DNA of 64,000 nucleotides. Origin: Enoplolaimus lenunculus (Eukaryota > Nematoda > Enoplea > Enoplida > Thoracostomopsidae). Location of the stretch: the NCBI GenBank assembly GCA_030248215.1, contig JASANG010000082.1, positions 1 through 64,000 on the forward strand. The letters are read 5' to 3'. Of the stretch, positions 46,527-61,500 are shown piece after piece (the stretch's first letter is position 1; each line of letters starts with the position of its first letter). The notes under the pieces were generated by a model, which saw nothing but the letters and a program-made list of their open reading frames with translations, ran no database searches and was not told the origin of the DNA. The translations under genes were made by a program, and so were the position numbers.

Positions 46527-49500
46527 CTGATACCTACACTATATTATTTAGTGAATTTATTTCTACAACTCACCGTTTTAATAAATTTTCCCATTAAAAT
46601 GTAACAAATTTACACGCAGTTAAATCTGTACGCCATATATTATTGCTTGGTTTAAGCTTTAGCCTAAACACGGGGATTTTCTAATACTTAAGGTTGCGCT
46701 ATACTCGCCGTGTGGCGCCGGACGCCCGTCGCATTCGACGATAAATTATGTTTATTAAAAATTGCTACACGCCACCAAAAAACATTTTGCCTATATTTTT
46801 GTTAGCAACGCATAGCGGTGTGCAGCGGCGTCCAGCGGCGTGCGACACAGTGAAGCATAGCACAACCCTTACTTGACAATATCGCTAAAATGATTGCGAA
46901 CTTCTTGAGGATATGCATTTTCGATCATTAATTCAACGCGATTCTCGTCTTTGATTTGGTTAATCTGAAATCACAAGCAATAAACAAAATATATTTAACA
47001 ATAATTACATAGCTAATAGTTTTACTTGAAAATAATGTTAAAGTTAAACGTATTTTGAAACCGCTGTGTCGCAAAGGATTCGAGCAGCCACCACCGTGCG
47101 AAAACCTGAGACTCTGCCCACGATCGGCCGATTGTTTTCAACCAAAAATAAAAACTAGCATGTTGCTTGAAGCGAAAAGTGAGAGCAGTTTGTTATTTAA
47201 CCCCTTCTCACATTGAGTTGCCTATAGGCAACTTAGCGCAGTGTATATACGTTAAATAATATATATCGCACAGTGTTTAACAATTGCAACACGTATACAT
47301 AGTACTAAATCGCCATAAGACGTGAGAGCCTCCTCGGGCTCGAGCGTCAAGCTCCTATAGCTGAGTGATGATGGTATACGCCTCCCACTCCAGTCACCGG
47401 AGTTCGAATCCTAGCGTAAAAGTAGGTCTCGGGGGAAACAGAAAATATTCATGAGAGAAAGGGTTAAAGTTGTATTGAGTTCGAACAAGATTTTTTGACC
47501 TACAAAACATATTGTGAGCTTCCGATGAACAATTTTCATGGTAAAATTTTAAGTACGACATGGTTGGCAGGGGGGAAGCGTTATTTCGTACCACTCCCCC
47601 TGAATGTATTTCTACAACACCGGAGTCTTTGTGTGATCCTATTTTGATTGACTTGCATTTAATCATTGCCCTTGTTTTTCGGCGACGACCCCCTTACTAA
47701 ACCGTATTTTTGGGTTCCGCACTGCTAGGAGGGTAGACACGAGAGACTCTGGAATGTAACAGATTATTCTGAAAACTATACTTAACGTCTCACAAAATTT
47801 CTTGGAGGCATATGAGCCCTATATTCCTAACTTGTGTCCCTATTCCGGGTTTGTATCCAGAGGGGGCCTTGGGCTAGTGAGATCCCTGGAAGTATTCCTT
47901 TATACAAAAGTTTTACACTTGATTGTAAATCACTAGCCACCGCAGCAAGACGTGCTGCCTACAGGCTTTGCTTGGTCCACAGCATCTGCCGGCGGAAACG
48001 CCTCCCAAACCCCAATGGGAGCGAATCTTGGGCGCCCGTCTTGGCAATTCAAATTGTTTTTGGCGGAGCACAAAAAATTATACGTCTGTGAAACATTTTA
48101 ACACAGTGCCCCTCAGACCTGTTGGGGCAAGGGCGACTCTCCTAGCGTCGGCCCTATACTCTGTTTTACTAGAATCACTTACCACCACTCGTTGCAACGT
48201 AGACTCAGGACGGCCTGTTAACGGGTTATCTTTTGCCATTACGGATGTAACAAAGTACGAAAGGCCGTGATCCGAAATCGTATCCAGCCGGAAAACGTTT
48301 TCCAGTTCACCAGTTGCATTATCGACCCGAAAATACTGACTGTCAGCCATATAGTCCGCAAGCGAATAGCTGATTTTACCGTTCGCACCAAAATCCGGAT
48401 CAACCGCCTAAATAAATGCATCGTATCACAATAACTTGCGTACATCATGTAACAATTTTTACATGCTTATCACAAATTTGGATAACGTGTCAATTTAGTA
48501 CCGTACAGCTTGAACCGTTTTCAGAGAAAAAACCCGGACCAGAAGTAGTATACGACAATCAAGCAACCAATAATAACATGGGCAATGGCTTGGTTTTTGA
48601 GAAACGCTGGTAAGTAACAATACTTAAGTCGCTGACCAAATTTGATAAATTACACAAATTAACCGTTCACGCATACTAACCTTGGTCAAAGTCAAATGGT
48701 ACACTCATGATGCCTTTTTTAATATAAACCCAAATGATTACTTCCTTATTATGACAATGGCAAACATTTGGCGTTTATATAGTTTGATTTTGCTCAAATA
48801 TTTAAGTATTCGGCGACTAAAGCAAATACATAAGTATACCTGAGTAAAATTGCAGCAACCCAGTGAAATATTTTTTAAATCGTAGTTAAATATAATTTCA
48901 CACTTAATAAGTATTTGCCAAACAATCGCTTAACCAATTTTAGTTTTGGCATACTTGCAAAGAAAAATCGTCGTCAGCTACAGGTAAAATTAATTAAACC
49001 TTTTCGATTACACCCCCCCAGTCTTAAACATTATCAGCGTTTAAAAGAATTTATTGGAAATGTTATAAAAATGCTTGTTTGTAAGTTATATTTCACACAA
49101 CTCGTTTGAAATAGCGCTGTTTGTTTGTTAAAAACTGATTCAAAATTTTTGCAACAAAATCAAGCTTAAATCCTACTTTCACTGTAAGCCATCCTCGAGT
49201 ATTCGCAGGTGCATCACTGGCCAATGCTCCAAAATACATTTTTTCAAGCAAATACGGTTCGTACGCATCAGGAATAATAAACTCAGGCGCGTTGTCGTTC
49301 GCGTCCAATACGTCAATGTGAATCATTGCAGTGAATGACGTCACTGGATCGCCGTATGGGTCTGCAATAGCAAAATGACGTCATCGATAAGAATAAGTCT
49401 AAGCGCGTATAAGCCTAAGCCAAAAGGTTTAATATATTAACAGTCGAAATAATTCTATTCCTAAGTGAGAGCCTAAACTTAGACGAAAACGGACATATAA

Positions 49501-52500
49501 ACGCAAGGCTAAGACTTATAGTTAAAGCAAAGCCTTAGCTTAAGCCTTAGTCTTACCGAACAATCAGTTTAAGCCTTAGCGTAGCGTTATACTTGTCACG
49601 CGGCGCTGTCCGGCTTCGAGCGTCACTGTTCGCCACCATGCAGTATCGTACATGCATAATTTGTGTACGATGCCGCAGGATGCGATACCACACGGTGACG
49701 CAGGGTCAGGCGTCAGGCGGACTGCCCCGGACGTCATCAAAAGTATAGCGCCATCTTTAGACTCAATATAAAAGCCTAAATACAGGCTTAAGAGACTTTA
49801 TACAAAAATAAATGCCTAAGTATAAGCATAAAACCGAATACCAGGCTATGTATATATCGAATTCGGTATATTGCACGCAAAACCAAAAATAGCCTGCACT
49901 GGCCACTGGGTATAGCTAAAGGGTGATGCTGTAGCCAACTGACAATGGCGGATCCACGGGGGGACCACCCCGGCCGTGGGCCCCCAACAGCATCTCGACA
50001 AAAATTATATAGTGTCAATTGCTGTTCTACGCTGTTTATTTCTCTGTTTCATACACAATAGTATAAGCACGCTTTAAAGTTTCTTGGCCCTGGAGTCATT
50101 TATGCGCTACAATTTGGGATAATAGACATTTATGGACTCTAAACAAGGGTTTAAGGACTCTACCCGCTTACGGATTCTTATTAGGGATACGGACTCCTAT
50201 TAATTGGGACTCAAAATGCCCCCCTCTTATTTGGGTCACTACAGTATGGGTCAAAATAAGTTTATTACCTGTGAAATTGGGGACCCCCATTTCGAGATCC
50301 TGGATCCGCCACTGCCAACTGAAACGGGCCCGTAGCCAAGAAAGTGGGCCAGGGATGTCTCACCCCCCTGGAACAATTTTGCCCCCCCTTGAAAATTTTC
50401 AACTCTGCTTATAAGTCATTGAAAACCCTTGACTGTCCATCCTGAAAAATTTTAAGCCCCACCTAGCAAGGTGACCTGGCTCCGGGCCTGATCTGGTAAT
50501 AGGTCAAGTTTATTAAGCTAAATTGATATAATTGAGTATATAAATTTATTAATTTTAACTTTTTTGACTTTTGTAAATATTTAACAAAATTTATTTCAAA
50601 TTTGAAAGAAATCTCGTTCCTCAATCGCAGTTGATTTATTTTTTGAAAAAACATTAAAATTAAAGTTTAAAATTCGAAAATAAACTTTTACCTGACGGCG
50701 AAAATGATTGAATGCTGATTGGAATGTCGTACGCGGTTCGGTTTTCGCGATCCAATTCTCGAACTCGAAATTCGCAATCGCCACGTGGAGTTACCACAGC
50801 TTGAAATTTGTCTGAAAAACAATATTTAAATAAACTAACAAAGTTATCCTTAACCCTTTATCGCATGAATATTTTCTATTTCCCCTGAGACATACTTTTA
50901 TGCTAGGATTCGAACTCCAGCGACTGGAGTGGGAGGCGTATACCATCACCACTCAGCTATAGGAGCTTGACGCTCGAGCCCGAGGGGGCTCTCACGTGTT
51001 GTGGTGATTTAGTACTATGTATACGTGTGCGATAGTTAAACACTGTGCGATATAATTTTTTAACGCATATACACCGCGCTGAGTTGTCCATAGTCAACTC
51101 AATGTGAGAAGGGGTTAAATTAAACTAATTCTATTTTAACCAACAGTTGCAATGACAGCGAAGCGAACAGGGGTACCTTCCCCATTGCATATTTTGGTGT
51201 CAATCTTAGTTTTAGGGTGGTACCCACCGGTTCCCCGTACGACGAGTAGGAGACACCCATTTTAATTGGCATACGATCCGCCACTGAAACGCCGTGTTCA
51301 GATATTTGTCACAAATTAGTAAAAATTTCTATAATCCGTGATGGATCCAGAAATTTTTAATAGGGGGGCAATTTGTAATAGTAAAAATCTTACGAGCATA
51401 GCGAGCAAGAAATCGCCATTTTAGTGCTAAACCTGACTACAAATATTTTGCTTTTGATTTCTGCTGAAATGCTTTTAGGCCAGAGTGGCCCACTTGCATT
51501 CGCCAGTGCCAATTAGTTTTCCGACCATGAGCACAGCACGACCGTGATATCCGACTGGTCCGGAACCAGCATTTAGCCGTGCGCAGCTGTGTATCAGAAA
51601 ACTAATAAGCATTGCTACAACTGACTTGTACCACGATCCCAAAACCATAAAATATTTAGTTGCTTCAATAGACTTACCTGTGCCAGAAAAACTGAAGGTT
51701 GCGCTATATTCGCTGCGCGTCGCCGGGCGAAGACGCCCACCGGCGTGTGGCATAATAAAAATTTTGCCGCACGTCGCCGCGTGTCGGGCGAATTTAAAAA
51801 AGTTTACACGGAATCTATTGAACTATAAACATTGTGTAGTTTATAAATTAACTCATTTTTAGCTTACTGCCTTCTGCTGCATTATAACTGCGCGAAACTT
51901 TACATCTGATATACTGCCAATGCACGGTGGTTGTAGTACAGCGCTTAACTATATGAACCGTGGTAAAAATTACTGATATACTTTATTTGTGTAGAAACAT
52001 ACCGCTAACTTATAATTCGTATAAACCATTAGCGGATGCAGAGACGGGCGTATGCCCCGTCAGATAATTGTATTGCGATAAAATGGTAAGGTCCCTACTT
52101 TACAATTTCTTCCTCAAAAAAATTGACACGTACGTGTACCGCGTAGTCGTAAGTTTTGCCAACCTGCCTTCAGTCAGAAATTTCTGGATTAACCGCTGGC
52201 TATAACATGATGTCAAATCGACTTACTTTCAGAGATAGGATCCAGTCGGCCGAGGGAACAGCGTAACTGATTCCGATTGGTCGGTTTGTTGACCACAGGT
52301 AGAATTTGAGCTGCATAAGGTTCAATTGGTCCTTCCGAAATCAACATACTGAAAAAACATCAAAAAACAATTAGAAAAATAAAATAAGACAAACAAATAA
52401 TTAAGTCGGAAATGTTTTACGCTAAACCAATCGTTTGTGTAAACGGCGCTTTACTCAAAAAATCTTCTCATTTACTAAAATTCGTTTGGGTTTCATTTAC

Positions 52501-55500
52501 TAAAACAGATTCTATTAAAATTAAACTTTCCAATTTTCAAATTTTTTAATTTTCATCAAAAATAAACAAAGATTAAAGCTACGTTTTGAGTTGAGCATTA
52601 ACGAAACAATGACTCACTTGTATTCCATTCGATCAAATCTTACACTGGAATTATTGCTCGCATTAGGGAACATGGCTCCGACCCCCAGTGAATCAAACGG
52701 ATCCACGGTGGTCAGGGGTCTTGTGTAGGGTTCCACGGTTGCTGGGGGTGGTGGTGTTTGTTCGACGGTGACAGGCGGAGGTTCAGTAGGCTTGGGTTGA
52801 ACGGTAATTTCAACGCTAGCGTTTGATGCCATCGACGGAGTGCCAAGATCGCGAGCTTCGACGAATAGCTGAAATTGGAATAATATAATCGATGCTGACG
52901 TGTTCGTTTGGCCAATCAAAAGAACCACAAGAACGAGGCGAATACAAAAATATTTTGTCCAACCAGATTTTACAAGGGCGCTGCGTCACATGGAACCAAT
53001 CAAAAACGCGCAATCATACACTCTTAAAGTGATAAATTGCAGCCAAATATTTCAATTGGTTAATGACACACTTATGAGTTGGAATCAAATGTTTCTAAAC
53101 TCAGGGCTGGTATTCGTTAATGGCTATAGCACCTATCGCCAGTTGCCGATAGGCCGCAGCCCTTTTGAACTGTTGGATTGTACCCTAGTAACCTGAAATT
53201 TATCATATCTACATTGGTTGCAGTTCGCTAATTTAAGGCTTATTGCTAACTGGTGATAGTTGCTACACACATTTGAGAATACGAACTCTAAACACAGTGC
53301 CGGATCCATGGGTTTAAGGACTCTACCCGCTTACGGACGCTTATTAGGGATACGGACTCTTATTAATTGGGACTCAAAATGGGGACCCCCTCTTATTTGA
53401 GTCACTACAGTATGGGTCAAAAATAAGTTTATTACCTGTGAAATTTTGCCCCCCCATTCTGAGATCTTGGATCCGCCGCTGTCTAAACATAAATGATAAT
53501 GAAACATTCCAGCGGCAATCAAACAAATGCGGTGTTCTTTACCAGATAAGACTGCGGCACAGACGAGTAAATCGTGTCAGCAACGCTTACAACACCAGTT
53601 TGATTATCAACAGAGAACAATCGCAACGCTTCTACGCTTCGTCCGTAAAGCGAGAAAATCATTTTATTATTTGGAGCCTAAAATATTTTCAAAAATTTAA
53701 AATTAAATTTATATACTCATTTGCAGAAAAAAATTACCGCAAACGGTACCGAAAAGTTAAAAATACATGCCACCGAAAAATTCATTTTAATTTTCAATTT
53801 AATTCATATAATCAAGAGTGGATGATACTCTTGAACAAGAGTATGTATCTGGGTACATTCTGTGTACAAAACAATACCCGGCACGCGTTGCGTTTTTAGC
53901 CGATCCCCTTATATAATGGGGTCACAACCTGTGTAAACCATGGCACTTTATGTATCCAGCATCAAAATGCTCCTCGTTTAGTTTAATTTAGGGTTGTTGC
54001 ATGTGACAGTGACCTCCTGTAAATCAGGGGTCAGCCAGAAACGCAACGTCGGCCGGTACATTATGTACCATGCGGAACTCCATTGGCTCTCTTAATATAT
54101 TCAAGCATGTGTCATGACTACTTAACACCCAACGGCGAATTCAGAATTTAAAATTAAATTTTCCAAAAAATTTCATTTTAACGTCAAATTTTTTAAACGT
54201 TTTACAAATAACGTTCGACTTACGGTAGCGTCTTGATCGACAGCGTTTACCCGAACTACTGGAGTACCAACCGGAGCTTCTGACAGTAACGTTGCTGTAT
54301 ACGATGGCGGAGTAAACGTCGGCGGCCAATCATTAACGTCCTAAAACAAAAAAAAATTGATTTTAAATTTCAACCAAAATTAATTGGACGATGATACTGT
54401 AGATTTTATTAATTTTCAGCTTTTGAGTTTTGAAATCATTTTTTTAAGTTTTAAACATTTACAGCCAAAATTTGGGTTTTTGTTGACAATTTTAATTTAT
54501 TCCAACGAGACGGGACCGTCCGGGATTATATATATGCGACGGCGCTATAAATTGATCTGTAAATAAATACTTTCAGCTTAATACGGCACAGCCTGGGGGT
54601 TGGGGCATCGGCGCCGCGCGCGGGTCCGTAGCCTGAGAAAACTCGGCGAAGCTCAGTACCAAAAAAATTTTAACCCTTCCCAAGTAAGTACTGGCTACCG
54701 CCAATGTTATGGTAATTGACATTACATTATTTCGCTTAGGCATAATCCAATTTAATTAAAGTATAAACCGTACTGAAACTAACGCTATATTGCCAACACG
54801 TCACATATCAAACAGTTTTAATTAAGCCAAGTGTTGCGTCTTGCATGAAAATTACAAAATTGGCAGCTGCAACAAAAACTGTACGTGTGACTGCACATAC
54901 TTAAATTGATTTTATAAATTGCCAAAAATTTCAACTCAACTTTGAATACAAATTTAAACTCAAACTCAACTTTGAATACAAATTTAAAACCAACTCAGCT
55001 TTGAATACAAATTTAAACTCAACTCAACTTTGAATACAAATTTAAACTCAAACTCAACTTTGAATACAAATTTAAACTCAACTCAACTTTGAATACAAAT
55101 TTAAACTCAACTCAACTTTGAATACAAATTTAAACTCAACTCAACTTTAAATACAAATTTATACTCACAATAACACGAATTTCAACGGTCGCAGTTGAAT
55201 CCGGGTTCAACAGTTGATTTTCGTTCGTTCCAATTACAATTCGATGAAGTTGTGAGTCTTCGGCGTTTAAACTGCCCAGTGTTGTGACAATTCCTAAAAC
55301 AATTAACAACATAAAATTAGTGATGACCAAAAAAAAAACGAAAAAAAATTGTCAGTAATTTTAACGAAATAATAAATCTTTATATTTTAGCTCTATGCCA
55401 AAAATTGTTACTAAAACAAACGAAAAATTTTGCCTGAGAAACAAAATTCACAGAATAAATCTGAAATATTCAAACGTGGGGCACCACAGACTAGGGTTCT

Positions 55501-58500
55501 GATACAAAATAGGGGGATGATTGCTATGAGCAGGTACTATTTCCTCTATCATTATATAACCAAAAAACTGCTGCACCATTGCATTTATACCATTTTTGCC
55601 TTGGTGACGGAGTGATTTTCCGATAAATCTGCGCTTAATATCAAACAATTTACCTGTTCTGCTGTCTACAGCAAACAGCGTAGGATCACCTTGCCTTAGT
55701 TTGTATGTTATCTGCGGATTGCGATCGTCATCTGTTGCCTAAAAACATCAGTAAACACAATTAAACACAATTAATGTAATAAAATAAAGCTAAAATATTT
55801 TGGGCAGCGTTCCAGCTGATTTTTACGCTTCAAAATATTACGTGAAAGTTACAAAATCCGAACAACCAGGGATGATCACTTTAACAAGAGTGTGTGTGCA
55901 ACTACCGAAATTTGTGTGGTACAAAATGTACCACCGGGCGTTGCATTTTTGGCCGACCCCTCTTATTTAGAGGGGGTGGTTGATGTGTGAAACGTAGAAT
56001 GCGCATGCTTTTAAAATTATTAACGGAGTTAATTTTACAACTGCAATATTCCAACGGGTAAAATTACAGAAATTGTCAAACTTCATCCCTCTTAAATAAA
56101 CGGGGTTGGTCGAAAACGCAACGCGTGCCGAATACATTCTTCTGGAGACAGAATGCACCCAGTTGCACACTCTTGTTATACAGAGTGATCATCCACTCTT
56201 GGTAAAACCAAGGCATCAGTACTTTTAGAAGCATACCGATACCAATACTTTTAATTTTACGGTATTCTAAGACAATTTGCGTTGACTTTATATAATTAAG
56301 TAGTCATTATATACTCATCACGGGACTCTCGCGAACATAGCGTGAGCACCAGAAACAGTCCAATAACAGACGACTGACGGGATTAGTGCCTTTTTTCGAC
56401 TGTCAGGGCTTGTTTTTATGGCTGCAGCAAATATTCTAAGAAACATTCTTGACAAGAAGTTGTATCTCGGCACAGAGTGACGCCCATGGAAAATTGCTTG
56501 ACATTCTGAATCTCTTGTTCAACCCCTTTTGTTACTGCGAGACATTTTTAGCTTGTGCTGTGTGGCACTAAGCAGTAGCCGAAATTAGGGTTGGCTTACA
56601 TAGGCTACAGAAAATTGCAATTTGCTGAGAATAGGTTCGCGCAGGTAAGTATTGTAACACCACACCGCATATATATTCAATAGAGACTCGATCTCCTGCC
56701 CTATGAGAAAATTCGCAAAACACCTCCCAAAATAATCGCATGAGTTACCAATGTACTACTCTACGTATTTCAGTAAATTAACAATTAATTCATAAGCTCA
56801 CTGAGTAATAGTCGTTGAACAATTAGCATTAGAATGTTTTCAACCTTGCTTGTAACTCATTGAAAACCTTTGAATGAACTCATTAAAAAGTTTTAGCCCC
56901 CCTGCAAGGTGAGCTGGCTACGGGCCTGTGCACGTTGTTTTCACATGTGCAAGTGGACTAAGACATCTTCGGCCCTAAGCTAAATTGTTGTCTGGGTTGT
57001 TCATATTAAGTGAAAGAAATTAAAAACTGGTTATTAAAAAGCTGTAGTGCTTTGCAGATGTATAAAACACATCACAAACGATAGCTATTCTCAATGCATA
57101 CAGTCTTAATTTGCATACGCAACGTAAACAAAAATCTGTTGGAACGCTGTCCAAAATACGCACGTGGGGTGTTCCAGCTTTAATATATAGATAAGACAGC
57201 ATACATGACAAAAGACAAATTAAATCGCAATTCGCTTTGATATGAGTGTTTGGTGGAATGACGTGCGCTTCATAATATGAGTAGAATAATAGCTGACTTA
57301 ATTTAAGACAATCGCTCGGCAGGCGCGTAGCCAGCTCACTATGCTAGGAGGGGCTAAAAATTTTCACGAGGGGCATACCAAGGTTTTGTTGACTTACAAG
57401 CAAGGTTGAAAATTTTCCAGGGATTGCTCAAAATTTTTTCAGCGGAAACTGCGCCCCCTTGTCCGCCACTTGAATACCGGCCCGTCTCTCGGGTCTGTCA
57501 CAACGTAAATCGGAAATTTGAACATCAAATAACACAAAATCACAAAAGAAATTAATGAAATTTGTGAAATAAAATTCTTAGCTTAATTTATTACATATGA
57601 GTTGATGGAGGGTGCAAGTAGGCGTATATAAAAATCGGCTTTTTTACAATTCCTGTAAATTTAGTGCTAAATTTGTACAAAAGTTTAAGCGTAAATGTGG
57701 AAGAAAGTGTTGAAAATTCAATAAAATTAAAAAAAACTAACCTGAACCGTAACCAACGCGATAGGCCCTGAATCTTCGGGAACCGGAATTTGGTACAAAG
57801 TTTGTTCGAAATAAGGAATCGAATCGCGAACGTTATTAATCGTTACAAGCACATCAGCTGTTGCCTAAAAATCAAAATATACATAGCGTTACATCTTAAT
57901 ATGAAATTGAAAATATTCATGCGAGAAAGGGTTTAATGATAAAATTTGCTTAGTCAGTATCTTTAAATTTGCCAAATTCTTTTCTGCGTTAAATGTTTAA
58001 AAATTTAATCTGTAGATTGTTGCTCTAACTGGAATAATCAAAAACATTTACTAACAAATATATGAATAAAAATAAGAAAACAAAAGTAAACAAATGAATA
58101 AATGAATCAGTAGATTTAAAATAAATAAATAAATAAATAAATCAAATGAGTTAAGAAAATAAAGAAAAGCAAAAAAATTAAAAACCTACCGATAACCGTG
58201 GGCGGCCTTTGTCAATGGCTTCAATTTTAACGATCATCTGATCCGTTTCCGCGTTCGACAAATCCGATGCCAAATACAGCGTTGCATTGACTGGATCGAT
58301 GTTGAAGAAACTAAAATAAAAAAAATAATTTAAAAAAACTGCAGATTAAATGAAGAAACTAAAATAAAAAAATTAACTTAAAAAACTGCAGATTGAAATA
58401 TTAGCGTTTAAGCCAGGGTTGAGCAGGCAGACACCACCTAACATTTTAGAGTTCAGAAAATTTAGCATAGAATGAAAAATTTTACGAAAAATAGTAAAGT

Positions 58501-61500
58501 ATTTTACACTTAATTTAAAATTGCACTTCTCTGCACCCTCGTTTCGCTCGCAATTATTTCCATTTTTACACGTCGGTCAGACCCCATCACATGTGCGCCT
58601 TATCGCTTTTGATTCCACTGCCACGCCATTTGTTCAAATAACAAAAAAATTCCAATTTTCTTCACAAAGTTTTCCGAATTTCGTCCAATTTACACGAAAC
58701 ATAATTTTGAAAAAAAGTTTCCACTGTCACTCAAAATATCTCCCGGCTTATTTCAATTACCGCGTTCAAAGTTGTGGGCTAGGATGCTACTTACGCGTTT
58801 GGAATCGCCAATCGATACTCGAGTTGCCCGCTATCGCCTAAATCGTTGTCAGTTGCCTAAAATCAAAACAGACTTCATTATAACAAAACTTAAAAATAAA
58901 ATTCAATCAAATGGAACGTAAAAAGTTTCAAAATATATTTTGATCTAGTGATTACCGTATGGCAACTGTGGCTACACTGCACCATGCGTCAATACGGTTC
59001 AACGATTGGATAGTTTCGCCATTAACCTTCGAAAAAACAGGTTCCACCGGCAAATCATGAACCAACCAGTAAACATTTCAAATCAGCAATGCAACACCAC
59101 CATACGCTATAGCATACTTGCAGCATATATTTTCAAGCCGTATTGCTTTTCTGCGATGTCAAAAGTTGGCGATTGCCCCAAAAAAACTAATCCGATTTTG
59201 AAAATTTTTGCATATTTGAACTTTGTACACGCAACGTTTGATTCTTTGGTTGAACATTGAGAATACGGCTTCGACGTTTTTAGTGAAAACGTACCCGTAT
59301 TGGAGCGATAAGCGTTCCAACAGGAGTATCATCTGTCAGATTAATTCGGATTGGCTGTGGATCTTTAAACCGAGGAGGATTGTCGTTGACGTCCAAAACA
59401 ACGATATGAACGGTGGTTTGATTTTGCTAAAACAAATATATATAAATATATACATATAAATATTATATATTATATATACATATATATTTGTTCAAAGTAC
59501 ACTTTCCTAAATTTAGATAACAGATTTGACCAATAGTGGATGAGTACTTTTAACAAGAGTATGCAACTGGGAGCAATCTGTGTAAAACAGGTAATCAGCG
59601 CATGTTGCGTTATTGGCATACTCCTCATTTAGGATATAAGCATTACAGATTTGTTCAACTTACTCCTGTTAAATAAATTCAAACAGATTAGTTCCTTCTC
59701 TTATAATCTTATTTGCTACGGTGCAAGCAACATCTCCACCCTCAAACTCGAGCGCGTGGGTCGGGCAAAAATGCAACGCATGCTGGCTGTATTCTGTACG
59801 CCGCGATAGCGCAAAAGTTGCATCTCTTGTTCGTATAGGGTCATTTAGACCCTTGGATTTCCCCGATACGCAACCATTTCATACAGGACATATTTCGAGA
59901 AAACCACATTTCAGCCGTCACAATCGACACCTGGCCGAAACAAAATTTTCGGTTTCGACAAAATAATCGCCTTATTTTGTCGACTGTCGTTTGAATAACA
60001 GCGGTCGTATCGCAACAGACTCCAAATGATACTTGTTTTAATGTTCAGTAACATTTTTAAAGATTTTTTCGGTTTTAAAAACTCTTTCAATATTTAATTT
60101 GGACGGATTCAAGCAGGTCCATAATTGAGTTAAACCAAGAGAGACGACCATGATACAAGAGCATTCAACCCTTGGAGTTCTGCATGGTACAAAATGTGCC
60201 GCCGGGAGTTGCGTTTTTGGCTGACACCCGTTATTTAGACGGAGGTTGCTATCGCATGCAACACCCCTAAATTAAGCGGAGAATTTTTGATACCGTATGC
60301 ATACAGTAGTATGAATCGCACAAGTTCTACCCACTGTAAATAAGGGGATGTAGACCAAAACCGCAATGTGTGTTTGATTCATTTTTTCTACACAGAATGT
60401 ATCCAGTTGCACACTCATGTAAACCGACTCATTATCGACTCTTGGTTAAACATAATAATTGCACCAGTATCATTTTGGCAGAATTTGGTAACTTTTTTCC
60501 GTTGTTTCATCAATAAATGTGCAAGCCATTTTATTCGCTAATCTTCAAATTATAAAATAATTTAATTTTCCAAAAATTCACGTACCAATCTGTCAAGACT
60601 TTCAGCTCGAACAATCAAATCGTACGCGTCGACTTGTTCGCGATCCAACGCTTGTGTTAACGTGATTTCACCACTGAAAATAAATAAAGTTCACTCTTTA
60701 AGTGTCAACTAAACCAGTTTATTTCCTAAATAACGAAAACGTAGTTACACGGCTATAAAACAGGGGCCGTACCAGGGAGACGGTGGCGGGTACCGCCCCT
60801 GCTTTATAGCTGTGTATGAACTACGTTTCTGTTATTTAGGAAATAAACTGCTGTAGTTGACGGGCCGCCCCGCCCCGCAAAATTTTTCACAATTAAATTT
60901 TTAGAACAAATGCTTTTTTATTGCATGTTCTCTTAAATAAAAAACATAAAATCTAAAAGCTACCCCCACAAAAAATGCCTGGGACTGGAAGTTTTATACA
61001 TTTTACTAAAATCTTATCTGTCTTTATTACTTTAGACCGAAAGTAACAACCCTGCTTGTTTTGAAAAATCAAAATACTCGATGTCTTTTACTCACTGGCG
61101 TACCGCATGAGAACGGTTAAGGGATTGGTTCATTTACCGGTTCTGCAATGCTGAAAAATTGCCAAGCAAAATGTTCAATTGAAACTCGCAATGGGTTTTC
61201 CAGCTAAGTGGTTGAAAAAACGCATTTTTCAACGTACGTCCGAAAGCCGGTCGAATTTTTGAAAATAAACTTATTTTACCTCATCGAAAAATTAAGGACC
61301 TGCCACTGCAGTTACTGTCAATATTGAAATTGAAACTTTTTAGCTAATTTATAAACACTACAAAAGCCTACCATCAACTGGCAACAGGTTCTACCAAGAG
61401 TGGATGATCACTCTTTATAAGAGTGTGCAACTGGGTACATTCTGTGTATTTCAGAATGTACCCGGCACGCGTTGCGTTTTTGGCCTACCCCCCTTGTTTA

